Positions 20,797-30,362 of a stretch of DNA of 64,000 nucleotides are shown here, piece by piece. Under the pieces are notes generated by a model, which ran no database searches, was not told where the DNA came from, and saw only the letters and a program-made list of their open reading frames with translations. Numbering within the stretch: position 1 is the first letter of the stretch; the number at the start of each line of letters is the position of its first letter. The stretch spans positions 29,518 to 93,517 of the forward strand of contig NZ_JACJTT010000021.1 of assembly GCF_014698825.1 (NCBI RefSeq). Direction: 5' to 3'. The DNA comes from Richelia sinica FACHB-800. Its GTDB lineage: Bacteria; Cyanobacteriota; Cyanobacteriia; Cyanobacteriales; Nostocaceae. The translations under genes and the position numbers were made by a program.

Positions 20797-22647
20797 TTAT
20801 TCCCTTTGACTTGTTTCATACTGCATTTGGTGATAGTGCCAAAGTTTACCTCGTAGGTCTAGCAACTCCTGATAATTACCCTGTTCTACTATCCGTCCCT
20901 GTTCTAAGACCACGACTTTATCGGCTTTAGCAATAGTAGAAAGACGGTGTGCGATCGCGATGACAGTTTTACCCACAGATAGTTGTTCTAAAGCCTCTTG
21001 AATCAAGCGTTCTGAGACCGAATCTAAAGCACTAGTAGCTTCATCCAAGATTAAAATTTCTGGGTTGCGTAATAATGCGCGAGCGATCGCTATTCGTTGT
21101 CTTTGTCCACCAGATAAGCGCACACCTCTATCTCCTAGTTGGGTGTCAAATCCTTCTGGCATAGCTAAAATAAACTCTAAAGCATTCGCTAATCGAGTCG
21201 CTTCTTTTATTTCCTCTTCCGTTGCATATGGACTACCATAATTAATATTATTCCAAACAGAAGTATTGAAAATAAAAGTATCTTGACTAACGACAGCTAT
21301 CTTATTTCTGAGAGAATTAATTTCAAACTGACGAATGTCTAGGTCATCAATATAGATATGACCTTCCGTAACGTCATTAAAGCGAGGAATTAAATCAGCT
21401 AGCGTAGTTTTTCCTGCACCTGAAGCACCGACTAAAGCAGTCATCTTACCCCGTTCTACTGTCAAGGTAATATTATTCAGAATTTTTTGCTCTGGACTAT
21501 AAGCAAAATCTACACCCACAAAATTAATCGATCTTTGCAACCCAGGAAATTGAATCGCACCATTTTGAAAATAAGGCTTATCTTCCGACTTCAACAGATT
21601 TTTAATGCTATCTGCTGAACCTTGCATTGTGCTGAGAAATGCTCTTGTTCCATTAATATCTTGAATAAACGGAACCAGTCTAAATAGTACAAAGAAGAAA
21701 GTCAATAAAGAACCAACTTCTAAATGACCATTAGCTACAAAGGTAGTAAAAGCTAAAATAATCATCCCAATTAGTATAGTAGTCGCTGCACTTTCCGCAA
21801 TTGGTCTGACTAAATTCCAAACATAAATAACTCTAGTGGAAGCTTGGACTACTTGATTACTAGCCTTGTAGTAACGATGACGCTCAAAATCCTGGGTATT
21901 AAAAGCATGAATTGTGCGAATTGCATGGATAAACTCTAAAGCTGTAGCGGTGAAATTGCCATTAGCTGTGGACACATCAAAACTTGTTTCTCTTGCTCTA
22001 GCATTGAGAGTTGATAATCCTACTGCCAGAAGTGCAAATAACATCACAGCAATAATAGTCAGCTTCCAGGAAAGCAACAGCATTGTGATGAAATAAACAC
22101 AAACTGTTAAGCCTCTAGTAAATAGAAATGCTCCACCGCTAAAACTTTGTTTAATCTTTTCAATTTCTGTAGTAATTGTATTTACTAATTCACCAGAACG
22201 AGCATTAGTAAAATAACTGATATTGAAAGATTGTAATTGTTCAAAAATCTGCTTTCTTAACCGATCAGCAAGATGAACTTGCACTAATTCTGTATATATT
22301 TGGGCAAAATAATTAAAAATTGCCCGCATCCAGGTGCTGATTAGAATCAGAAAGCAGATTCGATATAGGCGGCTAATAGCTGATGTATTAACCCCTAAAA
22401 TAAATTCATCAAACCACTGGTTGCCTATTCTCATTGGTTCAGCATTAGGGTTAGTCAAGTTCTGGAGAAATGAGAGTAAAAATCCAACGCTGATTCCTTC
22501 AAATGTAACAGCAAAAAATGTGAAAATTAAAGCCAGTACAGTAATTTTTCGCAGGTGTTTAAATTCTCTCAAAATTAAATAATTTGCCTGCCAAAATTGA
22601 GTTGCCTTGAAAGAAAAACGTAAAAAATTCAGAATTTTTAATTTCAT
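20797..22647 (-). CDS. hepA: ABC exporter HepA (MsbA-like), heterocyst envelope polysaccharide
   Basis: 616-residue half-transporter with a membrane domain fused to an ATPase. Six hydrophobic segments lie in residues ~35-330. The nucleotide-binding domain has Walker A GASGAGKTT (407-415), signature LSGGQ (511-515), Walker B ILILDE (531-536) and the H-loop in AIAHRLS. The length is close to Anabaena HepA (about 600 residues), and the gene lies directly downstream of a hepC-like gene on the same strand, the order known in the HEP island. HepA is required for the polysaccharide layer of heterocysts, probably exporting lipid-linked saccharide. An inverted repeat lies upstream in the 175-bp gap at 22729-22761. 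Confidence 0.9.
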   Translation of the reverse strand: MKLKILNFLRFSFKATQFWQANYLILREFKHLRKITVLALIFTFFAVTFEGISVGFLLSFLQNLTNPNAEPMRIGNQWFDEFILGVNTSAISRLYRICFLILISTWMRAIFNYFAQIYTELVQVHLADRLRKQIFEQLQSFNISYFTNARSGELVNTITTEIEKIKQSFSGGAFLFTRGLTVCVYFITMLLLSWKLTIIAVMLFALLAVGLSTLNARARETSFDVSTANGNFTATALEFIHAIRTIHAFNTQDFERHRYYKASNQVVQASTRVIYVWNLVRPIAESAATTILIGMIILAFTTFVANGHLEVGSLLTFFFVLFRLVPFIQDINGTRAFLSTMQGSADSIKNLLKSEDKPYFQNGAIQFPGLQRSINFVGVDFAYSPEQKILNNITLTVERGKMTALVGASGAGKTTLADLIPRFNDVTEGHIYIDDLDIRQFEINSLRNKIAVVSQDTFIFNTSVWNNINYGSPYATEEEIKEATRLANALEFILAMPEGFDTQLGDRGVRLSGGQRQRIAIARALLRNPEILILDEATSALDSVSERLIQEALEQLSVGKTVIAIAHRLSTIAKADKVVVLEQGRIVEQGNYQELLDLRGKLWHYHQMQYETSQRE

Positions 22648-22728
22648 TGGTGTTGTTTAACAACAGTTAATCTAGATTCATCAACCTATTTGGCTACTAA
22701 TGATGCAACCAACTAACAATTCAATGTA

Positions 22729-22761
22729 AGTGCGGAACAAAGAAGCGAAAATTACCGCACT
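22729..22761. promoter_or_regulatory. Inverted repeat between hepC and hepA
   Basis: Perfect seven-base arms AGTGCGG (22729-22735) and CCGCACT (22755-22761) separated by 19 bp in the 175-bp gap upstream of hepA. It is unusually GC-rich for this A/T-rich interval. It could be an operator or an attenuating hairpin in the hepC-hepA transcript. hepA is known to be induced during heterocyst differentiation; whether this repeat takes part is not known. Confidence 0.5.
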
Positions 22762-22822
22762 AGAGCCATGGAAATGTTTACAAATAATTCACAAAAAATT
22801 TGTCAACTTTCCCAGGCAATAC

Positions 22823-23560
22823 TTATAGATTACTGGTATTCAAGCCTGAGTAAGATACTAATGGCTGTTGAATATTTAAACTCGACTGCACAGCTTCATC
22901 TAATTGACCATTATTATAGCCAAAAAAACTCAATTCTCCCCTGATGATATTAACCAATTTTGGTAAATTATCTAAACCATATTTTCGCATCCATGATCCA
23001 ATGGGAATCATATTAGCTTCACTACCAGTGTAGAACTTGAGACCCCGTATCAGCTTACCTCTTTCCCCAACATACCATTCAGAGATAAACAGCATTTCTG
23101 GTGAATATCTACGAATAACAAACATTAAAGCGAGGATGATTGGACTTAACCACAGCAGTAGTCCACATCCTAAGCAAAAGTCAATAATTCGTGCAAAAAA
23201 CCTCAAAAATGGATTACTCTTCTTCAGAAACCTATTACTAAATGCACTCCGAATATATAATTGTTTGTTGGCTTTATGACATGCTTCTGCCCAAAATAAT
23301 AAACAAGTAGTGCCTAGTCTGGGGTCTATATCTACCAAGTTAATCGGAGAATGTTGTAAACAGTTGACTAACAATTCTTCATTTTCCAATGCTGGTAAAT
23401 ATGGCTGTTTCGATTTTCTCGGTAGAGTGACTAAAAGCTTGCCCATTCGCCATTGAATTGAGCAGTATTGAAACCGAAAATGTGGATGGGATTGAGGCGG
23501 AGAAATAGTATAGTTACTCTGTACACTGGGAATGATTGACGCTGACATATATCTTTTCAT
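22823..23560 (-). CDS. hepC: HepC-like sugar-phosphate transferase with divergent catalytic motif
   Basis: 245-residue member of the bacterial sugar transferase family, which in general starts polysaccharide synthesis by moving a sugar phosphate to a lipid carrier. A membrane hairpin lies at ~126-148, followed by GERGKLIRGLKFYTG and RKYGLDNLPKLVNIIRGELSFFG. In canonical members these read KFRSM and (S)LDELPQ with VGPRP; here the Asp-Glu pair is Asp197-Asn198 and VGPRP is FGYNN, so activity may be altered. Upstream gene order (Wzc-like, then this, then hepA) matches hepC of Anabaena, which is needed for the envelope polysaccharide. The start is ATG at 23560. A 720-bp upstream gap suggests its own promoter. 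Confidence 0.85.
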   Translation of the reverse strand: MKRYMSASIIPSVQSNYTISPPQSHPHFRFQYCSIQWRMGKLLVTLPRKSKQPYLPALENEELLVNCLQHSPINLVDIDPRLGTTCLLFWAEACHKANKQLYIRSAFSNRFLKKSNPFLRFFARIIDFCLGCGLLLWLSPIILALMFVIRRYSPEMLFISEWYVGERGKLIRGLKFYTGSEANMIPIGSWMRKYGLDNLPKLVNIIRGELSFFGYNNGQLDEAVQSSLNIQQPLVSYSGLNTSNL

Positions 23561-24283
23561 GTATACAGGACTTAATGACTAACTTGATATTCAAATAGGC
23601 AAAAATTTGAATATCTCAGTGACAGTGCAGGATAGACAATATAGAAAAAGAAAAAATGAATCTGGTTACAGAATCGATGAAGATTATCTGCTTGTTTATT
23701 TTAAAGATTCAGTATTTCACAAAAATACGTCACTCTTACCTTTTACTGCAATTGCATCTTCATTTTCTAGAATATAAGAAAATAAAAAAACTGTTGCGGC
23801 CATGAAACATTCTTTATTCACTCTTTAATTACTTGGTTTGACAATCATGATTTGATTAAAATGAGATAAATTGCAATTAACATAACTGAAATAAAATTAT
23901 TGATTGTTATGTAATTAAATCAACAATTTCTCATGAACATGCCAGCCCCATTCTTGAATTGGTGCAGAAAATCCATGATATAAAATATATTTTTGATTAA
24001 ATAATACAGTTTAATTTATGGTGAATAATATTCTTTTTAAAATCAATATATAAGATTCAAGTTTGTTGTTATTTTAAAATCCTCACATTTTTCTGACAGC
24101 AGGATAATTTTATTTATGTGAATTTAATCAAATATATAAGGGTAGACATCTTGTCTACCCCATCAATAGTTAATGTTAATACAGTCAATTACTATACCAA
24201 AGTATATTTTTAGGAATATTTGACGGTGCGTTGACCTATGGGACAACACACCCTACATAGTCTAGATAGACTTGCTGATATTC
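23561..24283. promoter_or_regulatory. Long intergenic region upstream of hepC
   Basis: About 720 bp and very A/T-rich. It should contain the hepC promoter (minus strand), because a hairpin at 24140-24160 could terminate transcription from the GT2 gene upstream. Near 24215-24260 there is a degenerate repeat of the kind GGTGCGTTGACC...ACACACCCTAC. No ORF or RNA gene was supported. Confidence 0.45.
24140..24160 (-). terminator. Hairpin downstream of the GT2 gene
   Basis: Perfect nine-pair stem GGGTAGACA / TGTCTACCC with a 3-nt loop (24140-24148 with 24152-24160). On the minus strand it is followed by TTATATATTT, so it can act as a rho-independent terminator about 125 bp after the GT2 stop, splitting the HEP island before hepC. 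Confidence 0.6.
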
Positions 24284-25282
24284 TTAGCCTTGTCCTTTAA
24301 ATCCAGCTATTTCCCAAATAGGTATACGTTCAGATTTAGGAATAAAGGTTAACAATAGTCCCAGGATTGCCCGGAGACTATTTTTTTTCTGTTGAATTAT
24401 TTTGGAAAAATAAAAACGTGCTGTTTCTGGTTGACCATCTTGCAAAAAGCTTTGAGCTAACACAAAATTAGCTGCTAATAATCTCTGTTGAAAATATGCT
24501 TGAAATTTCTCTAAGTTGGGATCTGCAATAAATTGTTCATAGCAAAATAGATGGTTCTTGGCTTTACGAATATTACTTATGGGGTTATCAGTTAAAGTAT
24601 CAGATTGTGGATGCTGTCTATAGCGAGTCAGCTTTTCAGAGCTATAATAAGCGCCTAGACCAGAACGAGAACAAAGGTAATTAATATATAAATCGTAGCA
24701 ACCACCGACCTCTAAAGGAATTTCATCCCAGTTGACAACTTCCTTGCGAATGACCGCAGCATTAGCACTAGCTACAGACATATTAATTATGCCCTGTTCA
24801 TAAAAGGGTTGATAAATGCCTGTTTTTAATTCGCTACGTTTAAATGTCTGCGAATTTTTAGCCGTCAATTCATGGTCGATGATGCCCTTGGAGTTAATAA
24901 TATAACAATCAGAAAAAGCAACAGCCAAATGGGGATTAGCTTCGAGCATAGGGACAAGTTTGACTAAAAAATCTTCCTCCCATATATCGTCATCATGTAG
25001 GCTGGCAACATATTTTCCCCATGCCATTTTAAAGCCATTTTTAATATTAGCTACCATACCCAGATTTTTTGTATTGCGCCATAAGCGAATACGTGAATCT
25101 TGAAAAGAATCAATAATTGCTTGGGGACTGAGATCACTACAGTTATCGCAAACCAGAATGTCAAGATGGCGATAAGTCTGGTTGACTGCACTAGCGATCG
25201 CTTCCTGAAGATACTCTAGTCTATTATAGGTAGGAATAATAACGCTGACTAAGGGTTGTGTGTAATCATCAAACTCTGTCAT
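24284..25282 (-). CDS. Glycosyltransferase family 2 (GT-A fold), HEP island
   Basis: 332-residue GT2. It has PLVSVIIPTYNRLEYL at the N-terminus, CDNCSDLSP, and the metal motif SLHDDDIW, then a C-terminal hydrophobic piece ILGLLLTFIPK. It is paralogous over its whole length to the GT2 at 17529. The frame is open to a TTG at 25318; ATG at 25282 gives the usual N-terminal length but has no obvious ribosome binding site, so the start is uncertain. It lies between the Wzc-like gene and hepC, and the intervening 84-120 bp upstream contain a hairpin at 25327-25374. Confidence 0.88.
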   Translation of the reverse strand: MTEFDDYTQPLVSVIIPTYNRLEYLQEAIASAVNQTYRHLDILVCDNCSDLSPQAIIDSFQDSRIRLWRNTKNLGMVANIKNGFKMAWGKYVASLHDDDIWEEDFLVKLVPMLEANPHLAVAFSDCYIINSKGIIDHELTAKNSQTFKRSELKTGIYQPFYEQGIINMSVASANAAVIRKEVVNWDEIPLEVGGCYDLYINYLCSRSGLGAYYSSEKLTRYRQHPQSDTLTDNPISNIRKAKNHLFCYEQFIADPNLEKFQAYFQQRLLAANFVLAQSFLQDGQPETARFYFSKIIQQKKNSLRAILGLLLTFIPKSERIPIWEIAGFKGQG

Positions 25283-25326
25283 AAGGTTGGCATGGGTATT
25301 GTTAGTAAAAGTGCACAAGAAATATA

Positions 25327-25374
25327 GGACTTACCCACCAAGTTATTTGTAGAGATACCAACTGGTGTAAGTCC
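25327..25374. other. Inverted repeat between Wzc-like and GT2 genes
   Basis: Arms GGACTTAC (25327-25334) and GTAAGTCC (25367-25374) are perfect, with further partial pairing inside (CACCAAGTT against AACTGGTG). There is no T-run on the minus strand, so this is more likely an mRNA-processing or stabilising hairpin, or a remnant of a small repeat, than a terminator. Confidence 0.5.
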
Positions 25375-25402
25375 TACCCTAAGACGACCAAAAATGATTT
25401 AA

Positions 25403-27634
25403 CTATTTCTCTACCGCTTGTTTGAGCGCCAATCGTTGTGGCTTAACATAGGGAACGTATGTAGTATCAGCATTCGAGACCCCATTAGCTACAACCCCAA
25501 TCAAATTCAATTTGCTTAACATTGCTGTAGCTTGAGCTATCTGAGTTTTTGTCACCTTACCCATACTGGCCACCATCAGCACACTGCGACAAGATGATGC
25601 TGCCAGTAGGGCATCTACCAAACCCAGGACTGGAGAGGCATCAATCAATACCAAATCATAGTTTTCTTCAAATACTGCCATCAACTCCTGCATTCTGGGA
25701 GAACTCAACAGATGGGCAGGATCACTGGGGATGGGGCCTGCGGTGAGAATATCAATATAGGAAGAACCAGAATAGGGAACCCCTATTTGATTAGGTATGC
25801 TCACATCACTAGCAAGTAAAGTTGCCAGTCCTTGTTGATTGGGAAGATTTAACTGCTTGTGTAAATGTGGGTCGCGTAAATTAGCATCAATCAACAGAAC
25901 TCGTTTATGCAACCTTGCTGCACTCATGGCTAAACCTAAAGCCAAAGCTGACTTACCTTCATCTGGTAAAGCAGAAGTCACCATTAAAGACTTTAAATCA
26001 ACAGACCGATTGAGTAGTTCAATATTCTTATAAATCAGATCCAAAGATTCCCAACGAGGTGGAGAATGCAGCACTTGTATTGTCCAAGGTGCCAAAACTT
26101 CTGGTTTACCAAAGGGCAACTTAATCATTGATTCCTTTGGTTTGGCTGGTGGTAGTTTGGGTGTAGTGCCTAATAAGGGTACAGAAAAGCGTTTCTCTAA
26201 CTCAGCCGTTGTACGTACAGAGTCATCAGATGCTTCACGAATAAAAGCTGTCATTCCACCTAGCAATAACCCCACCACTGCACCCAACAACAAATTTTGT
26301 TGCAGGTTTGGGCCGACCATCACACCTTTTTGGGGTTCTTCTACTACTTCCCAGTTAAATCCACCTTTAGAAAGTTCTTGCCGCAATTGTTGCTCTGCCC
26401 TTAACAATTGCTCCATTCTTTCCCGGCTAAATTGTAATTGAGGTAATAGACGATTGTAATAAGCCAATAGCGAAGGAAAACGCTTGAGTTCCGCACGCAA
26501 TTCATTTTCCTTTTGTGCCAAGGTTTGATCACGGGCAGCTAACGCAACTATATTTGTCTGGGTATCTACCAGTTGACTAGTGAGAGTCAGGTCAATTTGT
26601 CCTAGTTGACCTTGTTCTAGTAGAGGTTGCCCAGAACCAACAGCCTTGAGGGACTGTCCACCTAAAGCTCGACTCACCTCTTTTTGCAATAACTCTTTTT
26701 GGCTTTGCAGTTGGTCTTTTAACTTCTGCACACTGGGTGTGTCATCAGTAAAACGCAACCGTTCCTGTGCTAAAGCCAGTTCAGTTTTTTGAATTTCATT
26801 GAGTAAGCTTTGATAACGAGAAGACTGACTCAACCGCGAAGAAACCAAAGCATTTTGAGGAGAACGATTCAGTTGTTCTTGCAAGGATTTTTGCTTGGCT
26901 AAAGCTTCTTCGTATTGAGAACGAGTAGTTTGTCGCTCTTGCTGGACAGTATTTAAACTAGTTTCTAGAGCCTTAGCTTGGGATTCTGGATCAATCAGAT
27001 TTTGATTGCGGCGAAATCGTTGTAAATTCGCTTCTGAAGCATTAACTTCATCACTCGCTTTTCTTAATTGTTCACGAATGACTTGCAGACCTTTTTGTAA
27101 CCGAGAATCTTGTTGTTGTTTGTTATATTCTACGTAAACTTCGCGAATAGCTGTGAGAACCGCTTGAGTTTTTTCTGGATCTTGATGAGTATAATCAACT
27201 TGAAATATTTTGGTGGCAACATTATCTTCTTTAGTTTTTAATTGTTCTAAAACTAAAGATTTTTTCAAATCAGCGACAGTAATGTTGGGATATTGAGATT
27301 TCAGTTTAATTACCGCTTTTTGTAATAATCCCGTACTTTGCATCAAGTTGAGTTGGGTGGCGGTGTCAATCTCTACATTCGCATCAGTAAATTGAGTTTC
27401 TACTCCTCCTGTTTCTCTTTTACCTTGATAGTTTGGCTCTACCAACAGTTGCATTGAGCTTTTGAAAGTGGGGGCTGTTCTGAAAGTAATCAGACCTGCA
27501 ATAGCAGTAGAACTCAAAAATACTAATAAAAACCAAGGAAATCTCCGCATAAATACAGCAAAGATTTGTCCATAACTTGGTTCATCATCTGCTATAGCTG
27601 GAATTATTTGCGGATTTAGACTTGTTTGAACCAC
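25403..27634 (-). CDS. Wzc-like polysaccharide co-polymerase / BY-kinase, HEP island
   Basis: 743-residue protein with the Wzz chain-length domain and a fused CpsD/Wzc ATPase domain. The membrane segments are at ~33-51 and ~448-467. Between them lies a long periplasmic coiled-coil region (residues ~170-420, many Q, E, L, R). The cytoplasmic part has the BY-kinase Walker A' TSALPDEGKSALALGLA near residue 550-566, then LLIDANLRDPHLH and DLVLIDASPVLGLVDAL (Walker A' and B). The C-terminus is short in tyrosines (TYVPYV only), so the usual tyrosine cluster is reduced. It controls chain length and export of the envelope polysaccharide. Confidence 0.92.
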   Translation of the reverse strand: MVQTSLNPQIIPAIADDEPSYGQIFAVFMRRFPWFLLVFLSSTAIAGLITFRTAPTFKSSMQLLVEPNYQGKRETGGVETQFTDANVEIDTATQLNLMQSTGLLQKAVIKLKSQYPNITVADLKKSLVLEQLKTKEDNVATKIFQVDYTHQDPEKTQAVLTAIREVYVEYNKQQQDSRLQKGLQVIREQLRKASDEVNASEANLQRFRRNQNLIDPESQAKALETSLNTVQQERQTTRSQYEEALAKQKSLQEQLNRSPQNALVSSRLSQSSRYQSLLNEIQKTELALAQERLRFTDDTPSVQKLKDQLQSQKELLQKEVSRALGGQSLKAVGSGQPLLEQGQLGQIDLTLTSQLVDTQTNIVALAARDQTLAQKENELRAELKRFPSLLAYYNRLLPQLQFSRERMEQLLRAEQQLRQELSKGGFNWEVVEEPQKGVMVGPNLQQNLLLGAVVGLLLGGMTAFIREASDDSVRTTAELEKRFSVPLLGTTPKLPPAKPKESMIKLPFGKPEVLAPWTIQVLHSPPRWESLDLIYKNIELLNRSVDLKSLMVTSALPDEGKSALALGLAMSAARLHKRVLLIDANLRDPHLHKQLNLPNQQGLATLLASDVSIPNQIGVPYSGSSYIDILTAGPIPSDPAHLLSSPRMQELMAVFEENYDLVLIDASPVLGLVDALLAASSCRSVLMVASMGKVTKTQIAQATAMLSKLNLIGVVANGVSNADTTYVPYVKPQRLALKQAVEK

Positions 27635-27704
27635 TTTTATTATCTATCCTTATCTGCAAGATGCTATGCCTATTTTTTTATCTCCAAGAGTGCATTGAGT
27701 GAGA

Positions 27705-28805
27705 TTAAATGAATGCGCTACGCATACCACAAGTCCCATGGAGAATTTGCTCAACCTTACTAAAAAAAGCTTGCTCAGAAAAATTGTTGACTGCGTGATT
27801 ACGAATTTTTTCGTAATCCCAAGCAATACTGTTTCCTTCTAGTAATGCTGTGTGTAAAGAATCTGGAGTTTGTTTTTTAAAGAAAACGCCTGTTTGCCCA
27901 GGTATTTGCGTATCTAAAACGCCACCAGCACCATAGGAAATAACTGGTGTGCCACTGGCATTGGCTTCTACAGGAACTAATCCATAGTCTTCTAAAGCAG
28001 CAACAATAATTGATTTAGCTTTAGCAAATAAGTCTTTGCGAGTTTTATCACTGACATGACCTAAAAACTCGATATTCGGTAATGCTTTGGCTTGGAGGCG
28101 TTCTTTTTCTGGGCCGTCACCTGATATTAATAAATGCCACCCTAACCAGTTAAAAGCCTCAACTATGATATCAAGACGTTTATAACTGATCATTCGTGCC
28201 GATGCAAGATAGTAATCTTCTTTTGTTTTGGAGAAAATAAAATTTTTGGTATCAATTGGATAGTTGACTACGAGGGATTCTTTGCGGTAAATATTTTGAA
28301 TACGTTGAGCGACAATACTAGAGTTAGCAATGTATAAATCTGGTTCTTGGGCGTATTTTAAATCTACTTTTCGCATTAATTGAAATATATATTCAATTAA
28401 GGGAGCGAAATAGCGATAGTCACCATATTCACGTAAATAAGTTTGGGTATCCCATAAAAACCTGGTCACATTATGACAAAAGCAAATGTGATAGGCTTGG
28501 GGTTTTTTCCGGACTGCTTTAGCAAAACTGGTGCTACTGCTAATAATCAGGTCATAATCTTGTAAATCCAGGGTACGAAAAGCCGGAAAATACAAAGGAG
28601 CCAACATCCGAAAATATTGGGCTGCACGGGGAATTTTTTGTAAGAAAGTAGTTTTAACGATGCGATCGCTCAAATCAATTGTTCTTTCGGGGTCGTAAAT
28701 CGAAGTAAAGATGTCAGCGTCAGGATAGCGCGTACATAATAATTCAAAGACGCGCTCTGCTCCACCTCGTTGAGTTAAGTAATCGTGGACAAGAGCAATT
28801 TTCAT
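27705..28805 (-). CDS. Glycosyltransferase family 4 (GT-B fold), HEP island
   Basis: 366-residue GT4. ATG at 28805 gives MKIALVHDYLTQRGGAERV, the canonical start of this group; a TTG at 28814 is also in frame but less likely. The donor half has SARMISYKRLDIIVEAF, ISGDGPEKERL and EDYGLVPVEANASGTPVI (E-x7-E type). The last ~10 codons overlap a short GC-rich palindromic patch (GCGCTACGC) like those in the dispersed repeats, so the C-terminus may have been altered by repeat insertion. It ends 70 bp before the Wzc-like gene. Confidence 0.91.
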   Translation of the reverse strand: MKIALVHDYLTQRGGAERVFELLCTRYPDADIFTSIYDPERTIDLSDRIVKTTFLQKIPRAAQYFRMLAPLYFPAFRTLDLQDYDLIISSSTSFAKAVRKKPQAYHICFCHNVTRFLWDTQTYLREYGDYRYFAPLIEYIFQLMRKVDLKYAQEPDLYIANSSIVAQRIQNIYRKESLVVNYPIDTKNFIFSKTKEDYYLASARMISYKRLDIIVEAFNWLGWHLLISGDGPEKERLQAKALPNIEFLGHVSDKTRKDLFAKAKSIIVAALEDYGLVPVEANASGTPVISYGAGGVLDTQIPGQTGVFFKKQTPDSLHTALLEGNSIAWDYEKIRNHAVNNFSEQAFFSKVEQILHGTCGMRSAFI

Positions 28806-29048
28806 AATTTCCAACCTGGATATGAAGGGAAAAATATAAGTTTTTGTATCTGGAGGAACAGTTTTATTTATAAATTGTGTTAGAGCATAAATTTTATTAG
28901 TTTTCGCTAGTTAATTGAGGCTGATGAATATCTGCGCTAGTAGCAATCTTGAATCAGGAAAAATGTAGGAACATGGCTTTTTATCTGGGAAATATAATTG
29001 ATGCCATGCCCCTAAGAATGATTTATAACTTATTGATTGGGGGAAAAT

Positions 29049-30362
29049 TTACCCAACTGCAACTAGACTTTTTGTAGCAGCGAAATAGGTGTTTTGTTCA
29101 AAACGTAGTTTATCGGCTAGTCTACCTACTGGTAGTTCTACATCGTCGTAGGTGAGGACTTGATCCCGCGGAATATCTCGTTTGAGACGACAACCTTCTG
29201 CTAAACCCATTGGTAGGAGGTTTTCTGCTTGGACAACATCGGCATTTTCACATTGTCCATAGGTCATGTAGTAACCGATGCCGTCAAGAGTTTCTCCCGC
29301 TTTCAGGTCAATTTTAGCGGTGGTGACAACATCCACCATTGGCCCAGCTAAAGGTGCCAGAACTGCATCTTGGAAGAGGACTGCACGGGCCACAGACAGA
29401 GGTACTTCAAAGTGGCAGAGGTGATAAGGAGTGTAGAAACTGTAAAGGGGGCCTTCTCCGAGTTTGTAGAGGTTGAGGTAATGGCATTGTTTGGGGTCTT
29501 CGTGGGTGGCAAAGACATAGACTCCAGGGCCAGGTTTAGCACCAACAACATAATCAACGATGCCACCTAGTTGTTTGAGTAGGTCTAGGTCATATGCTTT
29601 GGTGAGTTCGTCCACATGTCCGGTGAATTCATAACCGAGCATTCCCCGTTTAGCAACTTTCATGCCTGTACCGTTGGCAACTATGGCCTGTTCAAAGGAA
29701 ATTTTGCTGCCATCGGCAAAACTAGTCACCATGTGAGGTTTTTGTCCCCAACGTTTAGCAAAGGCTTCTTGGGTAGTGGGGTTGCGGTAGGGGTCTTGTA
29801 GTCCTTTAATGTTGCCGCATAGGACAGGAGTTAAGCCAATGCTTTTGACAAACCGGTAGAGGTTCATTTCTACCCCTGGTTGGTCACCATCACAGGCACT
29901 GAGGATGACTCCAGCTTTATCGGCATAGACTTTGAGGATGGGGCCAATGGTGCTATCTAGCTCGGCATTCATCATGATGACATGTTTGCGATGGGCGATC
30001 GCATCGGTAATCACGTGAGCACCAAATTCTACTGCTCCAGTCACTTCAATAATTGCATCAATGCCAGCCGCACGACAGATTAAATAGGGGTCTTCTGTGA
30101 CTGCATATTTACCTTGGGCGATCGCATATTCTAATTGACTGACTGTTTCTACATCTTGAATATCATCAATTCCCGCTTCTAAATAAGCTTGTTTAGCTGT
30201 ATCAATATGACGATTAAAGATAGCAACTAGTTCCATGCCTGGCACAGAATTGATAATTTGATTAGCAATTCCCCGTCCCATAAAACCAGCACCAATCATC
30301 CCTACTTTCACAGGATTACCAGCTTCGGCGCGAGCTTGTAATGCTTTATCAACAATAATCAT
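29049..30362 (-). CDS. SAF-domain NAD(P)-dependent dehydrogenase (homoserine dehydrogenase-like), HEP island
   Basis: 437-residue oxidoreductase. The N-terminal Rossmann motif GMIGAGFMGRG lies at ~20-30; the middle has GNIKGLQDPYRNPTTQE and PGPGVYVFATHEDPK. The C-terminus has a SAF-like segment (RLKRDIPRDQVLTYDDVELP) as in antifreeze/flagellar FlgA-type domains. Start: the frame is open to 30446, but ATG at 30362 has TGGAG eight to ten bases upstream. Related genes accompany rfbF, RfbC-like and epimerase genes in polysaccharide loci, so it probably acts on a nucleotide sugar or its precursor rather than homoserine. The exact reaction is unknown. Confidence 0.85.
   Translation of the reverse strand: MIIVDKALQARAEAGNPVKVGMIGAGFMGRGIANQIINSVPGMELVAIFNRHIDTAKQAYLEAGIDDIQDVETVSQLEYAIAQGKYAVTEDPYLICRAAGIDAIIEVTGAVEFGAHVITDAIAHRKHVIMMNAELDSTIGPILKVYADKAGVILSACDGDQPGVEMNLYRFVKSIGLTPVLCGNIKGLQDPYRNPTTQEAFAKRWGQKPHMVTSFADGSKISFEQAIVANGTGMKVAKRGMLGYEFTGHVDELTKAYDLDLLKQLGGIVDYVVGAKPGPGVYVFATHEDPKQCHYLNLYKLGEGPLYSFYTPYHLCHFEVPLSVARAVLFQDAVLAPLAGPMVDVVTTAKIDLKAGETLDGIGYYMTYGQCENADVVQAENLLPMGLAEGCRLKRDIPRDQVLTYDDVELPVGRLADKLRFEQNTYFAATKSLVAVG

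Noticed and set aside
24215..24260. GGTGCGTTG...ACACACCCTAC patch as a functional element
   Set aside because: It looks like a degraded copy of a very common cyanobacterial intergenic repeat; arms pair too poorly to call an element.
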